Below are positions 11,406-20,967 of a stretch of DNA of 64,000 nucleotides, piece after piece (position 1 is the first letter of the stretch; each line of letters begins with the position of its first letter). The position numbers and the translations under genes were made by a program. The DNA is from Actinomycetes bacterium (lineage in GTDB: Bacteria > Actinomycetota > Acidimicrobiia > Acidimicrobiales > RAAP-2). The DNA lies in contig JAJYYG010000007.1 in the NCBI GenBank assembly GCA_021801235.1, forward strand, positions 36,715-100,714, written 5' to 3'. A model generated the notes under the pieces. The model ran no database searches. It saw only the letters and a program-made list of their open reading frames with translations, and was not told the DNA's origin.

Positions 11406-12559
11406 CCGATTCCGACCTCTACGAGCTGCTCGGCGTGGGGCGGGACGCCACCGACGACGAGCTCAAGCGGGCCTACCGGCGCAAGGCCCGCGAGTTCCAC
11501 CCCGATGCCAACCAGGGCGACGGGGAGACGGAGGAGCGGTTCAAGGAGATCAGCCTGGCCTACGAGGTCCTGCGCGACCCCGATCGCCGGTCCCGCTACG
11601 ACCGGTACGGGGCCCAGGGCGTGTTCGGCCCCGCTGCCGGCCAGGGGGGGCAGCCGGGCGACCCCTTCGCCGGGGGTCTGGGCGACCTCTTCGACGCCTT
11701 CTTCAACGGCGGCGGGTTCGGGACCGCCGCGGGCTCCGGGGGTGGCCGCGGGCGTCGTTCCGGCCCCACACCCGGTCCCGACGCGGAGGTGGTGCTCCGG
11801 CTCACCTTCCGGGAGGCGGTGTTCGGCGTCCACCGCGAGATCACGGTGCAGACGCCGGTGCACTGTGACACCTGCGAGGGGACCGGGGCCCGCCCGGGGA
11901 CCGCGCCGACCCGGTGCCCCGAGTGCCAGGGCACCGGGGAGCTGCGCCGGGTCCGCCAGTCGATCCTCGGACAGGTGATCACGGCGGTGCCCTGCGGGCG
12001 CTGCCAGGGGACCGGTCAGGTGATCGAGTCCCCGTGCACCGTCTGCGGCGGGGACGGCCGTCACAACGAGGAGCGCACCCTCACGGTCGACGTCCCGGCG
12101 GGCGTCGACGACGGGTCGACGCTGCGGCTCTCCGGGCACGGGCCGGCGGGGTTCCGGGGCGGTCCCAACGGGGCCCTCTTCGTGCACCTCTCGGTGGAGC
12201 CGGACCCGGTGTTCGAGCGCGACGGGGTCGACCTGCACGGTTCGGTCCAGGTGGCGATGACCCAGGCCGCGCTGGGCACGGTGGTCGCCTTCGACACCCT
12301 GGACGGCGAGCGCGACCTGACGCTCGCGCCGGGGACGCAGACCGGAGCGGTGATCCACCTCAAGGGGCTGGGGGTCCCGCGGCTGCGGGGGCGGGGACGG
12401 GGCGACCTGTTCGTGCACGTGGTGGTGGAGACGCCCACGGACCTCGACGATCGCCAGCGCGAGCTGCTCGCCGCTCTGGCCGGGGAGCGGGGCGAGCACC
12501 TCGAGGACGTACCTCACGGCGAGGGGATCTTCTCCAAGCTGCGCTCCGCGCTCGGCTGA
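11402..12559 (+). CDS. dnaJ: Chaperone DnaJ
   Basis: J domain with HPDANQGD, G/F region, four CxxCxGxG zinc motifs. Confidence 0.97.
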   Translation: MTDSDLYELLGVGRDATDDELKRAYRRKAREFHPDANQGDGETEERFKEISLAYEVLRDPDRRSRYDRYGAQGVFGPAAGQGGQPGDPFAGGLGDLFDAFFNGGGFGTAAGSGGGRGRRSGPTPGPDAEVVLRLTFREAVFGVHREITVQTPVHCDTCEGTGARPGTAPTRCPECQGTGELRRVRQSILGQVITAVPCGRCQGTGQVIESPCTVCGGDGRHNEERTLTVDVPAGVDDGSTLRLSGHGPAGFRGGPNGALFVHLSVEPDPVFERDGVDLHGSVQVAMTQAALGTVVAFDTLDGERDLTLAPGTQTGAVIHLKGLGVPRLRGRGRGDLFVHVVVETPTDLDDRQRELLAALAGERGEHLEDVPHGEGIFSKLRSALG

Positions 12560-12560
12560 C

Positions 12561-13349
12561 GTGGGGCGCGGGTCGCCACCGGTGGCCGGCGACGCGGCAT
12601 CGCCCGACCCCCTGCTGGTCGCAGCGTCCGCCATGGTCTTCGTCGACGAGCCCGGGGCCCCGATCCTCGAGGTGGAGGACCTCCGGCACCTGCTCGACGT
12701 GCTCCGGCTGCGGCCCGGCCAGGCGGTGGTGGCCTCGGACGGCAGGGGTGCGTGGGTACCCTGCCGGGTCGCCGCCTCCGCCGCGGGCGGCGCCCGGCGC
12801 GCCGATCCGTCCACGGTGCTCGAGGTGGTCGGCGAGGTGGTCCGGGTACCGGCGGCGGAGCCGTCCCTGACCGTCGCCTTCGCGCCGGTCAAGGGCGACC
12901 GCCCGGAGTGGGTCGTCCAGAAGCTGACCGAACTGGGCGTCGATCGCATCGTCCCGCTCCGCACCAGCCGGTCGGTGGTCCGCTGGGACGGGGAGCGCGC
13001 CCTCCGGGCGGGGGAGCGGCTCCGGCGGGTCGCCCGGGAGGCCGCGGCGCAGTGCCGTCGGTCGTGGCTACCCGAGATCGCGCCGATCTCGTCGGTGGGG
13101 GACCTGTCGGCGCTGACGGCGCACGAGGGCCGGTCCGTGGCGCTCGCCCATCCCGGCGGGCCGCGACCGACGCTCCGTACCCCGGTGATCGCCATCGGGC
13201 CCGAGGGCGGGTGGGACGACGACGAGCTCGGCCGGGTGGGACGCACGGTGGGGCTGGGCCCGACGGTCCTGCGCGCCGAGACGGCGGCACTGATGGCCGG
13301 GGCGCTCCTCACCGGGCTCCGTTCCGCGGTCGTCGGACCCCTTGCATAA
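12561..13349 (+). CDS. rsmE: 16S rRNA (uracil1498-N3)-methyltransferase RsmE
   Basis: KGDRPEWVVQKLTELGVDRIVPL...VIAIGPEGGWDDDELG...LGPTVLRAETAALMAGALLTGLR; downstream of dnaJ. Confidence 0.95.
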   Translation: MGRGSPPVAGDAASPDPLLVAASAMVFVDEPGAPILEVEDLRHLLDVLRLRPGQAVVASDGRGAWVPCRVAASAAGGARRADPSTVLEVVGEVVRVPAAEPSLTVAFAPVKGDRPEWVVQKLTELGVDRIVPLRTSRSVVRWDGERALRAGERLRRVAREAAAQCRRSWLPEIAPISSVGDLSALTAHEGRSVALAHPGGPRPTLRTPVIAIGPEGGWDDDELGRVGRTVGLGPTVLRAETAALMAGALLTGLRSAVVGPLA

Positions 13350-13471
13350 CCACGCTGCGTGGGCGAGACTCGTCGGACGGGAGGGGGTCCGGCGGTGGCG
13401 ACTGTGGCCGTCGTCTCGGGTGCCGGGATGGTCCGGTCGCGGTGGGCCGGAGCCTGGGGCGGAAGTGAGGG

Positions 13472-14071
13472 GTGCGCATGTCGATAGCGGAGAAGCGGGT
13501 CGGAGTCGAGGACGACGACGAGGAGGAGGAGTCCGCCCGGATCGCCTATGCCCGGGCGGTGGGCGGGAGGCTGCGGACCATGCGGAAGCAGATGCGCCTG
13601 TCGCTGCAGGCGGTCGAGGCCATGTCCGAGCACGAGTTCAAGGCGTCCGTGCTGGGAGCGTACGAGCGGGGCGAGCGGGCCATCTCGGTCCCGCGGCTCC
13701 AGCGCCTCGCCCGGCTCTACGACGTGCCGGTCGACCAGCTGCTCCCACCGGACGAGGATGCGACGACCCGGTGGGGCTCCTCGGCGAGCAGACCCGACGC
13801 CGCCCCGATCCGGGCGCGCCGTGCGCTCCAGAGCTCGGCCGGGATGGAGAAGGTCACCATCGACCTCACCAAGCTCCACACGGTCAGTGGCCCTGAGCGC
13901 GACCTCCTGCGACGGTTCCTCTCGATGATCCAGGTGCACCGGCAGGACTTCAACGGGCGGATGATCACGATCCGCGCCGAGGACGTGCGGGCGATTGCCT
14001 GCCTGTTCGGGATCACCCCCGAGGCGATGGGCAAGCGACTCGACGACCTCGGGCTGCTGGTGGCTCCCTGA
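13472..14071 (+). CDS. BldD-like transcriptional regulator (XRE HTH + BldD-type C-terminal domain)
   Basis: HTH (RTMRKQMRLSLQAVEAMSEHEFKASVLGAYERGERAISVPRLQRLARLYDVPVDQLLP) and CTD RFLSMIQVHRQDFNGRMITIRAEDVRAIACLFG. Confidence 0.85.
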   Translation: MRMSIAEKRVGVEDDDEEEESARIAYARAVGGRLRTMRKQMRLSLQAVEAMSEHEFKASVLGAYERGERAISVPRLQRLARLYDVPVDQLLPPDEDATTRWGSSASRPDAAPIRARRALQSSAGMEKVTIDLTKLHTVSGPERDLLRRFLSMIQVHRQDFNGRMITIRAEDVRAIACLFGITPEAMGKRLDDLGLLVAP

Positions 14072-14142
14072 CGCTGCGGGCGGCGCGCCGGAGCGGAGTC
14101 CGGAGCGGGTAGAAAGGGGGACATCATGCGAGCGACGGTGCG

Positions 14143-14400
14143 ATGACGGAGCCGATCACCTGGCTGAGCACCAAGGAGGCATCCGAGCAGCTCGGCATCA
14201 CCCTCCGCAGCCTCTACCGGTTCATCGACGAAGGGGATCTGGTGGCATACAAGTTCGGGAGGGTGATCCGCATCCAACAGGCGGACGTCGAGCGCTTCAT
14301 CCGGAGCAGCCGGATCGAGCCAGGCAGTCTCGAGCATCTGTACCCCGAGATGAAGCGGACCGGTCGCGGCGGCGGGCGCTCTCCCGGAGGGGCTTCGTGA
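14143..14400 (+). CDS. Small excisionase-type/MerR-like HTH DNA-binding protein
   Basis: WLSTKEASEQLGITLRSLYRFIDEGDLVAYKFGRVIRIQQADVERFI. Confidence 0.85.
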   Translation: MTEPITWLSTKEASEQLGITLRSLYRFIDEGDLVAYKFGRVIRIQQADVERFIRSSRIEPGSLEHLYPEMKRTGRGGGRSPGGAS

Positions 14401-14747
14401 GCGACTGCCTGTTCTGCGGGATCGTCGCCGGCGAGGTGCCGGCCACGATCGTCCGGTCGGACGAGCGCACGGTCGCGTTCCGTGACCTTCACCCGGCGGC
14501 GCCCGTCCATGTCCTGGTGGTACCCCGCCGGCACATCGCCGACGCCTCCTCGGTCGACGTCCAGGACGCCGCCGACCTGGCGGCCCTGTTCGTGGCCGGC
14601 AAGGAGGTGGCGGACGCCGAGGCGATCGGATCGTCCGAGCGCGGGTACCGGCTGGTGTGCAATGTCGGTCCGGATTCGGGAAACTCCGTTCCCCACCTCC
14701 ACCTGCACGTGCTCGGCGGGCGCAGCCTCGGCTGGCCACCCGGCTGA
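14397..14747 (+). CDS. HIT-family (histidine triad) protein
   Basis: CLFCGIVAGEVPATIV...NVGPDSGNSVPHLHLHVLGGRSLGWPPG (HxHxH triad). Confidence 0.95.
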   Translation: MSDCLFCGIVAGEVPATIVRSDERTVAFRDLHPAAPVHVLVVPRRHIADASSVDVQDAADLAALFVAGKEVADAEAIGSSERGYRLVCNVGPDSGNSVPHLHLHVLGGRSLGWPPG

Positions 14748-14810
14748 GTGACCCTCAGCTCCCGGACTCCCCCGCTCCGGCCCCCTGGTAGGGTCGCGCC
14801 CAGAACGCCC

Positions 14811-15773
14811 GTGGCATCCTCCCAGGTCAAAATCCTCGTTCCCGGCAACCACCTCATGGCCGGCCTGCTGGGCCAGCGTGACGAGTTGCTGCGCCTCGTG
14901 GAAGAGGCGCACCCGGAGGCGACGATCTCGGTCCGGGGCAACGAGATCTCGATCGCGGGGGGCGACGCCGCCGGCATCGGCCGCCTGTTCGAGGAGATGA
15001 TCCTCCTGCTCGAAGCCGGTCACGCACTCGACACCACCCAGGTCCGGCGCACGATCGAGATGATCGGTGAGGACGTCCGGCCGTCGGAGGTGCTCACCTC
15101 GGAGCTCGTCCGGTCGGCGCGCGGGCGGACCGTGCGTCCGAAGACCGCGGGGCAGAAGCGCTACGCGGACGCGATCGCCTCCAACATCGTGACCTTCGGC
15201 ATCGGACCGGCGGGGACGGGGAAGTCCTACCTGGCGGTCGCGCTCGCCGTCCAGGCGCTCCAGGCGCACCAGGTGTCGAAGATCATCCTGACCCGCCCGG
15301 CGGTGGAGGCCGGCGAGCGGCTGGGGTTCCTCCCCGGCGACCTGATGGCGAAGGTCGACCCCTACCTCCGCCCCCTCTACGACGCCCTCCACGACCTGGT
15401 CGAGCCGGAGGGAGCCCAGCGGCTGCTCGAGCGGGGGACCGTCGAGGTGGCGCCGCTTGCCTTCATGCGGGGACGGACGCTGAATTCGAGCTTCATCATT
15501 CTGGACGAGGCCCAGAACACCTCCCCCGAACAGATGAAGATGTTCCTCACCCGTATCGGGTTCGGGTCGAAGGCCGTCATCACCGGGGACGTCACCCAGG
15601 TCGACATCCCGGGTGGCCGGTCCGGGCTGCGGGGGCTGGAGCCCATGCTCTCCGGCGTCCAAGACCTGGCGTTCGTCCACCTGGGTGCACGGGACGTGGT
15701 CCGCCACCGCATCGTCGCCGACATCGTCGCCGCCTACGAGGCCCACGGTGGGGACGGTCCCGATGAGCGTTGA
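14811..15773 (+). CDS. phoH: PhoH family ATPase (YbeZ-like)
   Basis: FGIGPAGTGKSYLAVALAVQALQ, LTRPAVEAGERLGFLPGDLMAKVDPYLRPLYDAL, FIILDEAQNTSPEQMKMFLTRIG. Confidence 0.95.
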   Translation: MASSQVKILVPGNHLMAGLLGQRDELLRLVEEAHPEATISVRGNEISIAGGDAAGIGRLFEEMILLLEAGHALDTTQVRRTIEMIGEDVRPSEVLTSELVRSARGRTVRPKTAGQKRYADAIASNIVTFGIGPAGTGKSYLAVALAVQALQAHQVSKIILTRPAVEAGERLGFLPGDLMAKVDPYLRPLYDALHDLVEPEGAQRLLERGTVEVAPLAFMRGRTLNSSFIILDEAQNTSPEQMKMFLTRIGFGSKAVITGDVTQVDIPGGRSGLRGLEPMLSGVQDLAFVHLGARDVVRHRIVADIVAAYEAHGGDGPDER

Positions 15774-16269
15774 CGTCTACGCGGCCGACGAACAGTCGGA
15801 CGTCGTCGTGGCGGTCGAGCGCTGGTCGGCGCTGGCCCGGGCCGTCCTCGCCGCCGAAGGAGTGGTCGGCGACACCGAGGTGTCGCTCCTGTTCGTGGAC
15901 GAGCCGACCATCGCGGAGTTGAACCAGCGCTTCCTCGGGCGTCCCGGCCCGACCGACGTCCTCGCCTTCCCCATCGAGGACGAGGCGGAGCCCGGCGGCC
16001 GCTTCCCCGACCGGGGAGGCCCCGGACCGGGGGCGGTGCGACCGGAGGAGGACCGGCTCCTCCTCCTCGGCGATGTCGTCATCTGCCCGGCGGTCGCCGT
16101 CCGCAACGCTGCCGACCACCAGGTCACGGTGGACGACGAGCTCGCCCTCCTGGTCGTCCACGGGATCCTCCACCTGCTGGGGATGGACCACGAAGAGGAC
16201 GGGGAGGCGGAGCGCATGGAGCAGCGCGAACAGCAGCTCCTCGCCCGCCACCATCGCGACCTGCCATGA
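15763..16269 (+). CDS. ybeY: Endoribonuclease YbeY
   Basis: FLGRPGPTDVLAFP...LLGDVVICP...LVVHGILHLLGMDHEED zinc-binding HGxLHLxGxDH. Confidence 0.95.
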   Translation: MSVDVYAADEQSDVVVAVERWSALARAVLAAEGVVGDTEVSLLFVDEPTIAELNQRFLGRPGPTDVLAFPIEDEAEPGGRFPDRGGPGPGAVRPEEDRLLLLGDVVICPAVAVRNAADHQVTVDDELALLVVHGILHLLGMDHEEDGEAERMEQREQQLLARHHRDLP

Positions 16270-16329
16270 GCCGCGGCCGAGCCCCGCGGGCTGTGCCATG
16301 AGCCGCGGCCGAGCCCCGCGGGCTGTGCC
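16266..16329 (+). repeat. Perfect 2 x 32-bp tandem duplication at the ybeY/corC junction
   Basis: ATGAGCCGCGGCCGAGCCCCGCGGGCTGTGCC repeated at 16266 and 16298; the next ATGAG starts at 16330. Confidence 0.95.
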
Positions 16330-17646
16330 ATGAGCCCGCCGCTCGCCGCCACCGGGATCACCCTGGTGGACGGGGCGCTCCTCCTCCTGGTCGTGGTGCT
16401 GCTCGCCGCCTCCGCCCTCCTGGCCCTGGCGGAGACCAGCCTGGTCCGGATGAGCCGGGCAAAGGCGGCTGCCCTCGCCGACGACGGCCGGCGTGGCGCG
16501 CGGGACCTGGTGCGCCTCACCGAGAACCCGCAGGGGTTCCTGAACCCGGTGCTCCTGCTCGTCCTGATCTGCCAGCTGGTGGTGGCGACCGTGGTGGGCC
16601 TGCTGGCGGCGCGCTGGTTCGGCGTGTGGGGGGTGCTGGTGGCGACCGGCTTCGAGATCGCCGCCATCTTCGTCCTGGGAGAGGCGGTCCCGAAGAACTG
16701 GGCCGTCCACCACCCGGAGCAGGCGGCCCTCTTCAGCGCCCCGCTGGTGTCGGCCATGGTCCGGTTCTGGCCGATCCGGGTGCTCTCCGGTGCCCTCATC
16801 GGCCTGGCGAACCTGCTGATCGGCCACGAGGGGCCCGGGCACGGGACCGACGTGACCGAGTCGGAGCTGTTGGCGATGGCGGACGTCGCCCTCGAGGACG
16901 AGGTGATCGAGACCGAGGAGCGGGCCCTCATCCACTCGATCATCGAGTTCGGGGACACGGTGGTGCGCGAGGTGATGGTGCCCCGTCCCGACATGGTGAC
17001 CATCGAGTCCGACGAGACGGTCGAAGGCGTGCTGGAGCAGGCCCTGGCCGCCGGCTACAGCCGCCTGCCCGTGCTCGATCCCGGCGGGGACGACGTGGTC
17101 GGGATCACCTACACCAAGGACCTCATCCGGGCGGCGCGGTCCGGCCGGGACCACGACGCGGTGCTGGCCCACATGCGCCCCCCCCACTTCGTCCCCGAGA
17201 CGAAGCGGGTGTCGGCCCTGATGCGCGAGATGCAGTCGGAGAAGTTCCACCTGGCGATCGTGGTGAACGAGTACGGAGGCACCGCGGGACTGGTGACCCT
17301 GGAGGACCTGATCGAGGAGCTGGTGGGGGAGATCGTCGACGAATTCGACGTCGAGGAACCGCCCGTCGAGCGGCTCCCCTCCGGCGACGTGAGCGTCAGC
17401 GGTCGGATGGTGGTGTCGGAGGCGAACGAGCTCTTCGACGCCCACCTGCCGACCGGGGCGTGGGACACGGTCGGCGGTCTGCTGTTCGACCTCCTCGGCC
17501 ACGTCCCGGCCGTGGGCGAAGAGGTCGAGGTCGGCCGGCTCCGGCTGGTGGCCGACCGGGTGAGCGGGCGCCGGATCGAACGGGTGCGGATCACGCCCCT
17601 CCCCGGCGCCGGGGTGCAGGGGACGTCGGACGCGAGTCACCGGTGA
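16330..17646 (+). CDS. Hemolysin/CNNM-CBS-CorC_HlyC family protein
   Basis: N-terminal CNNM TM domain (ALAETSLVRMSRAKAAAL), CBS pair (VMVPRPDMVTIESDETVEGVLEQALAAGYSRLPV), C-terminal CorC_HlyC. Confidence 0.92.
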   Translation: MSPPLAATGITLVDGALLLLVVVLLAASALLALAETSLVRMSRAKAAALADDGRRGARDLVRLTENPQGFLNPVLLLVLICQLVVATVVGLLAARWFGVWGVLVATGFEIAAIFVLGEAVPKNWAVHHPEQAALFSAPLVSAMVRFWPIRVLSGALIGLANLLIGHEGPGHGTDVTESELLAMADVALEDEVIETEERALIHSIIEFGDTVVREVMVPRPDMVTIESDETVEGVLEQALAAGYSRLPVLDPGGDDVVGITYTKDLIRAARSGRDHDAVLAHMRPPHFVPETKRVSALMREMQSEKFHLAIVVNEYGGTAGLVTLEDLIEELVGEIVDEFDVEEPPVERLPSGDVSVSGRMVVSEANELFDAHLPTGAWDTVGGLLFDLLGHVPAVGEEVEVGRLRLVADRVSGRRIERVRITPLPGAGVQGTSDASHR

Positions 17647-18734
17647 CCGTCCCCTTCCGTTCCGGGTTCGCGGCTGTGGTCGGCCGTCCCAACGTCGGCA
17701 AGTCGACCCTGGTGAACCGTATGGTCGGCTCCAAGGTGACCATCACCTCGCCCCGCCCCAACACCACGCGGTCCCAGGTCCGCGGGGTGCTGAACCGCCC
17801 CGGTTCCCAGGTCGTGTTCGTGGACACGCCGGGCCTCCACAAGCCGCGGACGCCGCTCGGCCAGCGGATGAACGAGTCGGCGACTTCGTCCCTCGACGAC
17901 GTCGACGTGGTGCTCGCCCTGGTGGAGGCCAGTGGGCCCATCGGACCGGGTGACCGCATGGTCCTCGCGCACGGGGTGGACCGGGTCCGGTCGCTCGTCC
18001 GGACCTGGTCCCGTCCGACCCGCCCCAGTGCGCCGTCGGGGGTGCCGGGTGGCGTCGGGCAGGCGGGCGGGGCGGACGACGGGGACGCGGGGGTGCCGGG
18101 TGACGACGGGGAGGCGGGCCTACCGGGCGACGGGCAGGCGGGCGGGGCGGACGACGGGGAGGCGGGCGGGGCGGACGGTCCCGGCCCCACCCTCCTGGTG
18201 GTCGTCAACAAGATCGACCGGGTCGGGGACGACGGGGTGCTGACCCACCTGGCGGAGGCCTCGGCGGTGGTGGACGAGCTGATGGGCCGGCCGGGGTCGG
18301 GACCGGTCCCCGTGGAGTACTTCCCCATCTCGGCGACCGAGGGCAGCGGGGTGGACGCACTGGTCGACGCAGTCGTGGAGCGGATGCCCGAGGGTCCCCG
18401 GTACTACCCCGAGGGGATGGTCACCGACGTGGCCGAGGCCTGGTGGGTGGCGGACCTGGTGCGCGAGCAGTTGCTGCACCGGGTCGAAGAGGAGCTCCCG
18501 CACAGCATCGCCTGCCGGGTGACCGAGTGGGAGTGGCCGCGCATCCGGTGCGAGATCCTGGTCGAACGCGACTCCCAGAAGGGCATCGTGATCGGCCGGG
18601 CGGGCTCGGTCCTCAAGGACGTCGGGACCGCGGTGCGTGCCCAGCTCCCCGCCGGGGCCTACCTCGAGCTCTTCGTCCGGGTGGAGCGCCGCTGGCAGCA
18701 CCGGGAGGACGCGCTGGACCGCCTGGGGCTCTGA
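17643..18734 (+). CDS. era: GTPase Era with low-complexity insertion in the G domain
   Basis: GRPNVGKSTLVNRMVG, DTPGLHKPRTPLGQ, NKID, C-terminal KH domain ILVERDSQKGIVIGRAGSVLKDVGT. Confidence 0.97.
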   Translation: MTVPFRSGFAAVVGRPNVGKSTLVNRMVGSKVTITSPRPNTTRSQVRGVLNRPGSQVVFVDTPGLHKPRTPLGQRMNESATSSLDDVDVVLALVEASGPIGPGDRMVLAHGVDRVRSLVRTWSRPTRPSAPSGVPGGVGQAGGADDGDAGVPGDDGEAGLPGDGQAGGADDGEAGGADGPGPTLLVVVNKIDRVGDDGVLTHLAEASAVVDELMGRPGSGPVPVEYFPISATEGSGVDALVDAVVERMPEGPRYYPEGMVTDVAEAWWVADLVREQLLHRVEEELPHSIACRVTEWEWPRIRCEILVERDSQKGIVIGRAGSVLKDVGTAVRAQLPAGAYLELFVRVERRWQHREDALDRLGL

Positions 18735-18841
18735 GCCACGCCCCTCGCCGGACCGCGGGGAGAACCTTCGTCGCGCCCCCCGTTCCCCCTTGCGCCCCCC
18801 GAGGTCGGTGGTACCCGTGTGGCCCACGTGCCCGCGGCAGC

Positions 18842-20920
18842 TCAGGTGACCCCGGCGCTCCGCCCGGAGACCCCGGTCGTCACCTCCCGGAGGAACGCCT
18901 CGGTCTCCGATCGGTCCAGCGAGCGGCGCATCGGGGGCACCCGCGCCAGGAGCGCCCGCCGGTAGGAGGCGGTGGCGAGCCGGCTGTCGAGCACCGCCAC
19001 CACCCCCCGGTCCTCGCCGGAACGGATGAGCCGTCCCGCACCCTGGGCCAGCAGGGTGCCTGCCCGGGGCAGGTCGATGGCCCCGAACGCGCCGGCGCCC
19101 GCCCGGTCCCGGCGGGCCTGCAGCACCGGGTCGTCGGGACGGGGGAACGGGATCCGGTCGATGGTCACCAGGGAGAGGGTGGCCCCCGGGACGTCGACCC
19201 CCTGCCAGAAGCCGAGGGTGGCGAAGAGGCACGAGGACTCCTCGGAGCGGAACGCCTCGACCAGGGCGGGCTTCGGGAGGTCTCCCTGGGTGAGCAGGGT
19301 GAAGGGGACCCGGGTCCGGACGCGCTCCGCGGTGGCGTTCATCGCCCGCCAGCTGGTGAAGAGGGCCAGCGTGCGCCCGCCGGCCGCCGTGATGAGCGAG
19401 ACCAGCTCGTCGGCGATCGCCGGCTCCGCCTCCGGCTTCCTCCGATCGGGGAGGGACCGGGCCACGTAGAGCATGGCGTGCTCCCGGTAGTCGAAGGGGG
19501 AGCCGACATCGAGCTCGTCGGTGCCGGCTTCGGGGAGGCCGAGGCGGCCCACCAGGCCGATCGGGATGGTGGCCGAGGTGAGCACGGCGGTCACCCCGTC
19601 CCACAGCTGCTCCGACAGGAGGGGCCCGACATCGACGGGGGAGACCCGCAGGCTCGCGGAACGGCTCCCCCCGTCGACCCAGGCCACCTCCCCGTCCGTC
19701 GGCGCCGCCAGCCGGGCCAGGTCGCCGGCCAGTGCCCCCGCCGCCCGGAGCGCCCGGTCGCGCCGTGTCACCTCGGCTGCGTCCTGGTCGTCCGGCGCCT
19801 CGCGTTCGGCCTGCCGGAGCAGGTCCACCAGCCGCCCCACCCGTCCGGTGGCCAGCGCGACCGCGGCGGCGAGCTCGCCGGCACCGCCGGAATCTTTCCT
19901 TCCGGGGTCCCCGCCGGCACCCTCCCCACCGGGATCCCCGCTGTTCGGGCTCGCCGGGGCGGGGACCAGCGCCCCGTCGGGGATCCGGCGTCCGACGAAC
20001 GGGCGGATCGCCCGCTCCAGCACCTCCCCCGCCTCCGCCACCTGGTCCACGGCCGCCGCCGGCGCCCCGGTGCCGAGCGCGCCTCGTGCCCCGGCCGCCA
20101 GCGCCCGGAACCGTCCCGGCCCGATCTCCAGCCCCAGGCTGTCGGTCATCACGTCTTCGACCTCGTGTGCCTCGTCGAAGACGACGATGTCGTGGTCGGG
20201 GAGCACGGCGCCGCCGCTGGCGACGTGGGCCCCGTAGAGGTGGGTGTTGACCACCACGACATCGGCCTGAGCGGCGCGGGTCCGGGCATCCTCGGCGAAG
20301 CAGTCGCGCCCCGAGGGGCAACGGAACGCGCCCGGGCACTCCCGTGCCGTGGTCGAGACCATGCCCCAGGCCCGGGAGTGCGGCTCGAAATCGAGCTCGG
20401 CGCGGTCGCCGGTCAGTGTCTCGTCCGCCCACCGGAGCAGCCGCCGGATCTGGGACTCGAGCCGACCGTCGTCAGCGGTGACCGTCCCCTCGTCGTCCAG
20501 GGGGTCGTCGCCGGCGCCCGGCGGCGGTGTCGCCTGGCTGTCCAGGTCGAGCCGGGGTGCCTGTCCCCCCACCTCCGAGATCCGTTGCCGGCACAGGTAG
20601 TTGCTCCGACCCTTCAGGACCGCGAATGACAGGTCGTCGCGCACGGTGGCGGCCAGCAGGGGGAGGTCCTTGTCCGCCAGCTGGTCCTGCAGCGCCTTGG
20701 TGGCGGTGGCCACCACGACCTTCTCGCCCGAGAGCACCGCAGGGACCAGGTAGGCGAGCGACTTGCCGGTGCCCGTCCCCGCTTGCACCACCACATGCCG
20801 ACGGTTCGCAATGGCGGCCGCCACCGCCGCGGCCATGTCCGTCTGGCCCGGGCGGGCCTCCCCGCCGCCGGGCAGGGACCCGGCCGCCTCGGCGAGGGCG
20901 GCGGTCACCGGGTCGGCCAT
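18842..20920 (-). CDS. DinG-like ATP-dependent DNA helicase
   Basis: RPGQTDMAAAVAAAIANRRHVVVQAGTGTGKSLAYLVPAV...VVFDEAHEVED...GAGRLIRSGEDRGVVAVLDSRL. Confidence 0.92.
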   Translation of the reverse strand: MADPVTAALAEAAGSLPGGGEARPGQTDMAAAVAAAIANRRHVVVQAGTGTGKSLAYLVPAVLSGEKVVVATATKALQDQLADKDLPLLAATVRDDLSFAVLKGRSNYLCRQRISEVGGQAPRLDLDSQATPPPGAGDDPLDDEGTVTADDGRLESQIRRLLRWADETLTGDRAELDFEPHSRAWGMVSTTARECPGAFRCPSGRDCFAEDARTRAAQADVVVVNTHLYGAHVASGGAVLPDHDIVVFDEAHEVEDVMTDSLGLEIGPGRFRALAAGARGALGTGAPAAAVDQVAEAGEVLERAIRPFVGRRIPDGALVPAPASPNSGDPGGEGAGGDPGRKDSGGAGELAAAVALATGRVGRLVDLLRQAEREAPDDQDAAEVTRRDRALRAAGALAGDLARLAAPTDGEVAWVDGGSRSASLRVSPVDVGPLLSEQLWDGVTAVLTSATIPIGLVGRLGLPEAGTDELDVGSPFDYREHAMLYVARSLPDRRKPEAEPAIADELVSLITAAGGRTLALFTSWRAMNATAERVRTRVPFTLLTQGDLPKPALVEAFRSEESSCLFATLGFWQGVDVPGATLSLVTIDRIPFPRPDDPVLQARRDRAGAGAFGAIDLPRAGTLLAQGAGRLIRSGEDRGVVAVLDSRLATASYRRALLARVPPMRRSLDRSETEAFLREVTTGVSGRSAGVT

Positions 20921-20967
20921 CGCCACGACCCTACTCCCGGCCCCCGGTCGGCCAGACCGGTGCGCCC

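Noticed and set aside
11330-13939. 869-aa minus-strand ORF
   Set aside because: Antisense to dnaJ-rsmE-bldD-like genes; the coding strand is unambiguous.
14143-14400. Excisionase-like HTH gene as possible trace of a mobile element
   Set aside because: Embedded among core genes (BldD-like, HIT, phoH) with no integrase or att site; such small HTH proteins are common chromosomal regulators.
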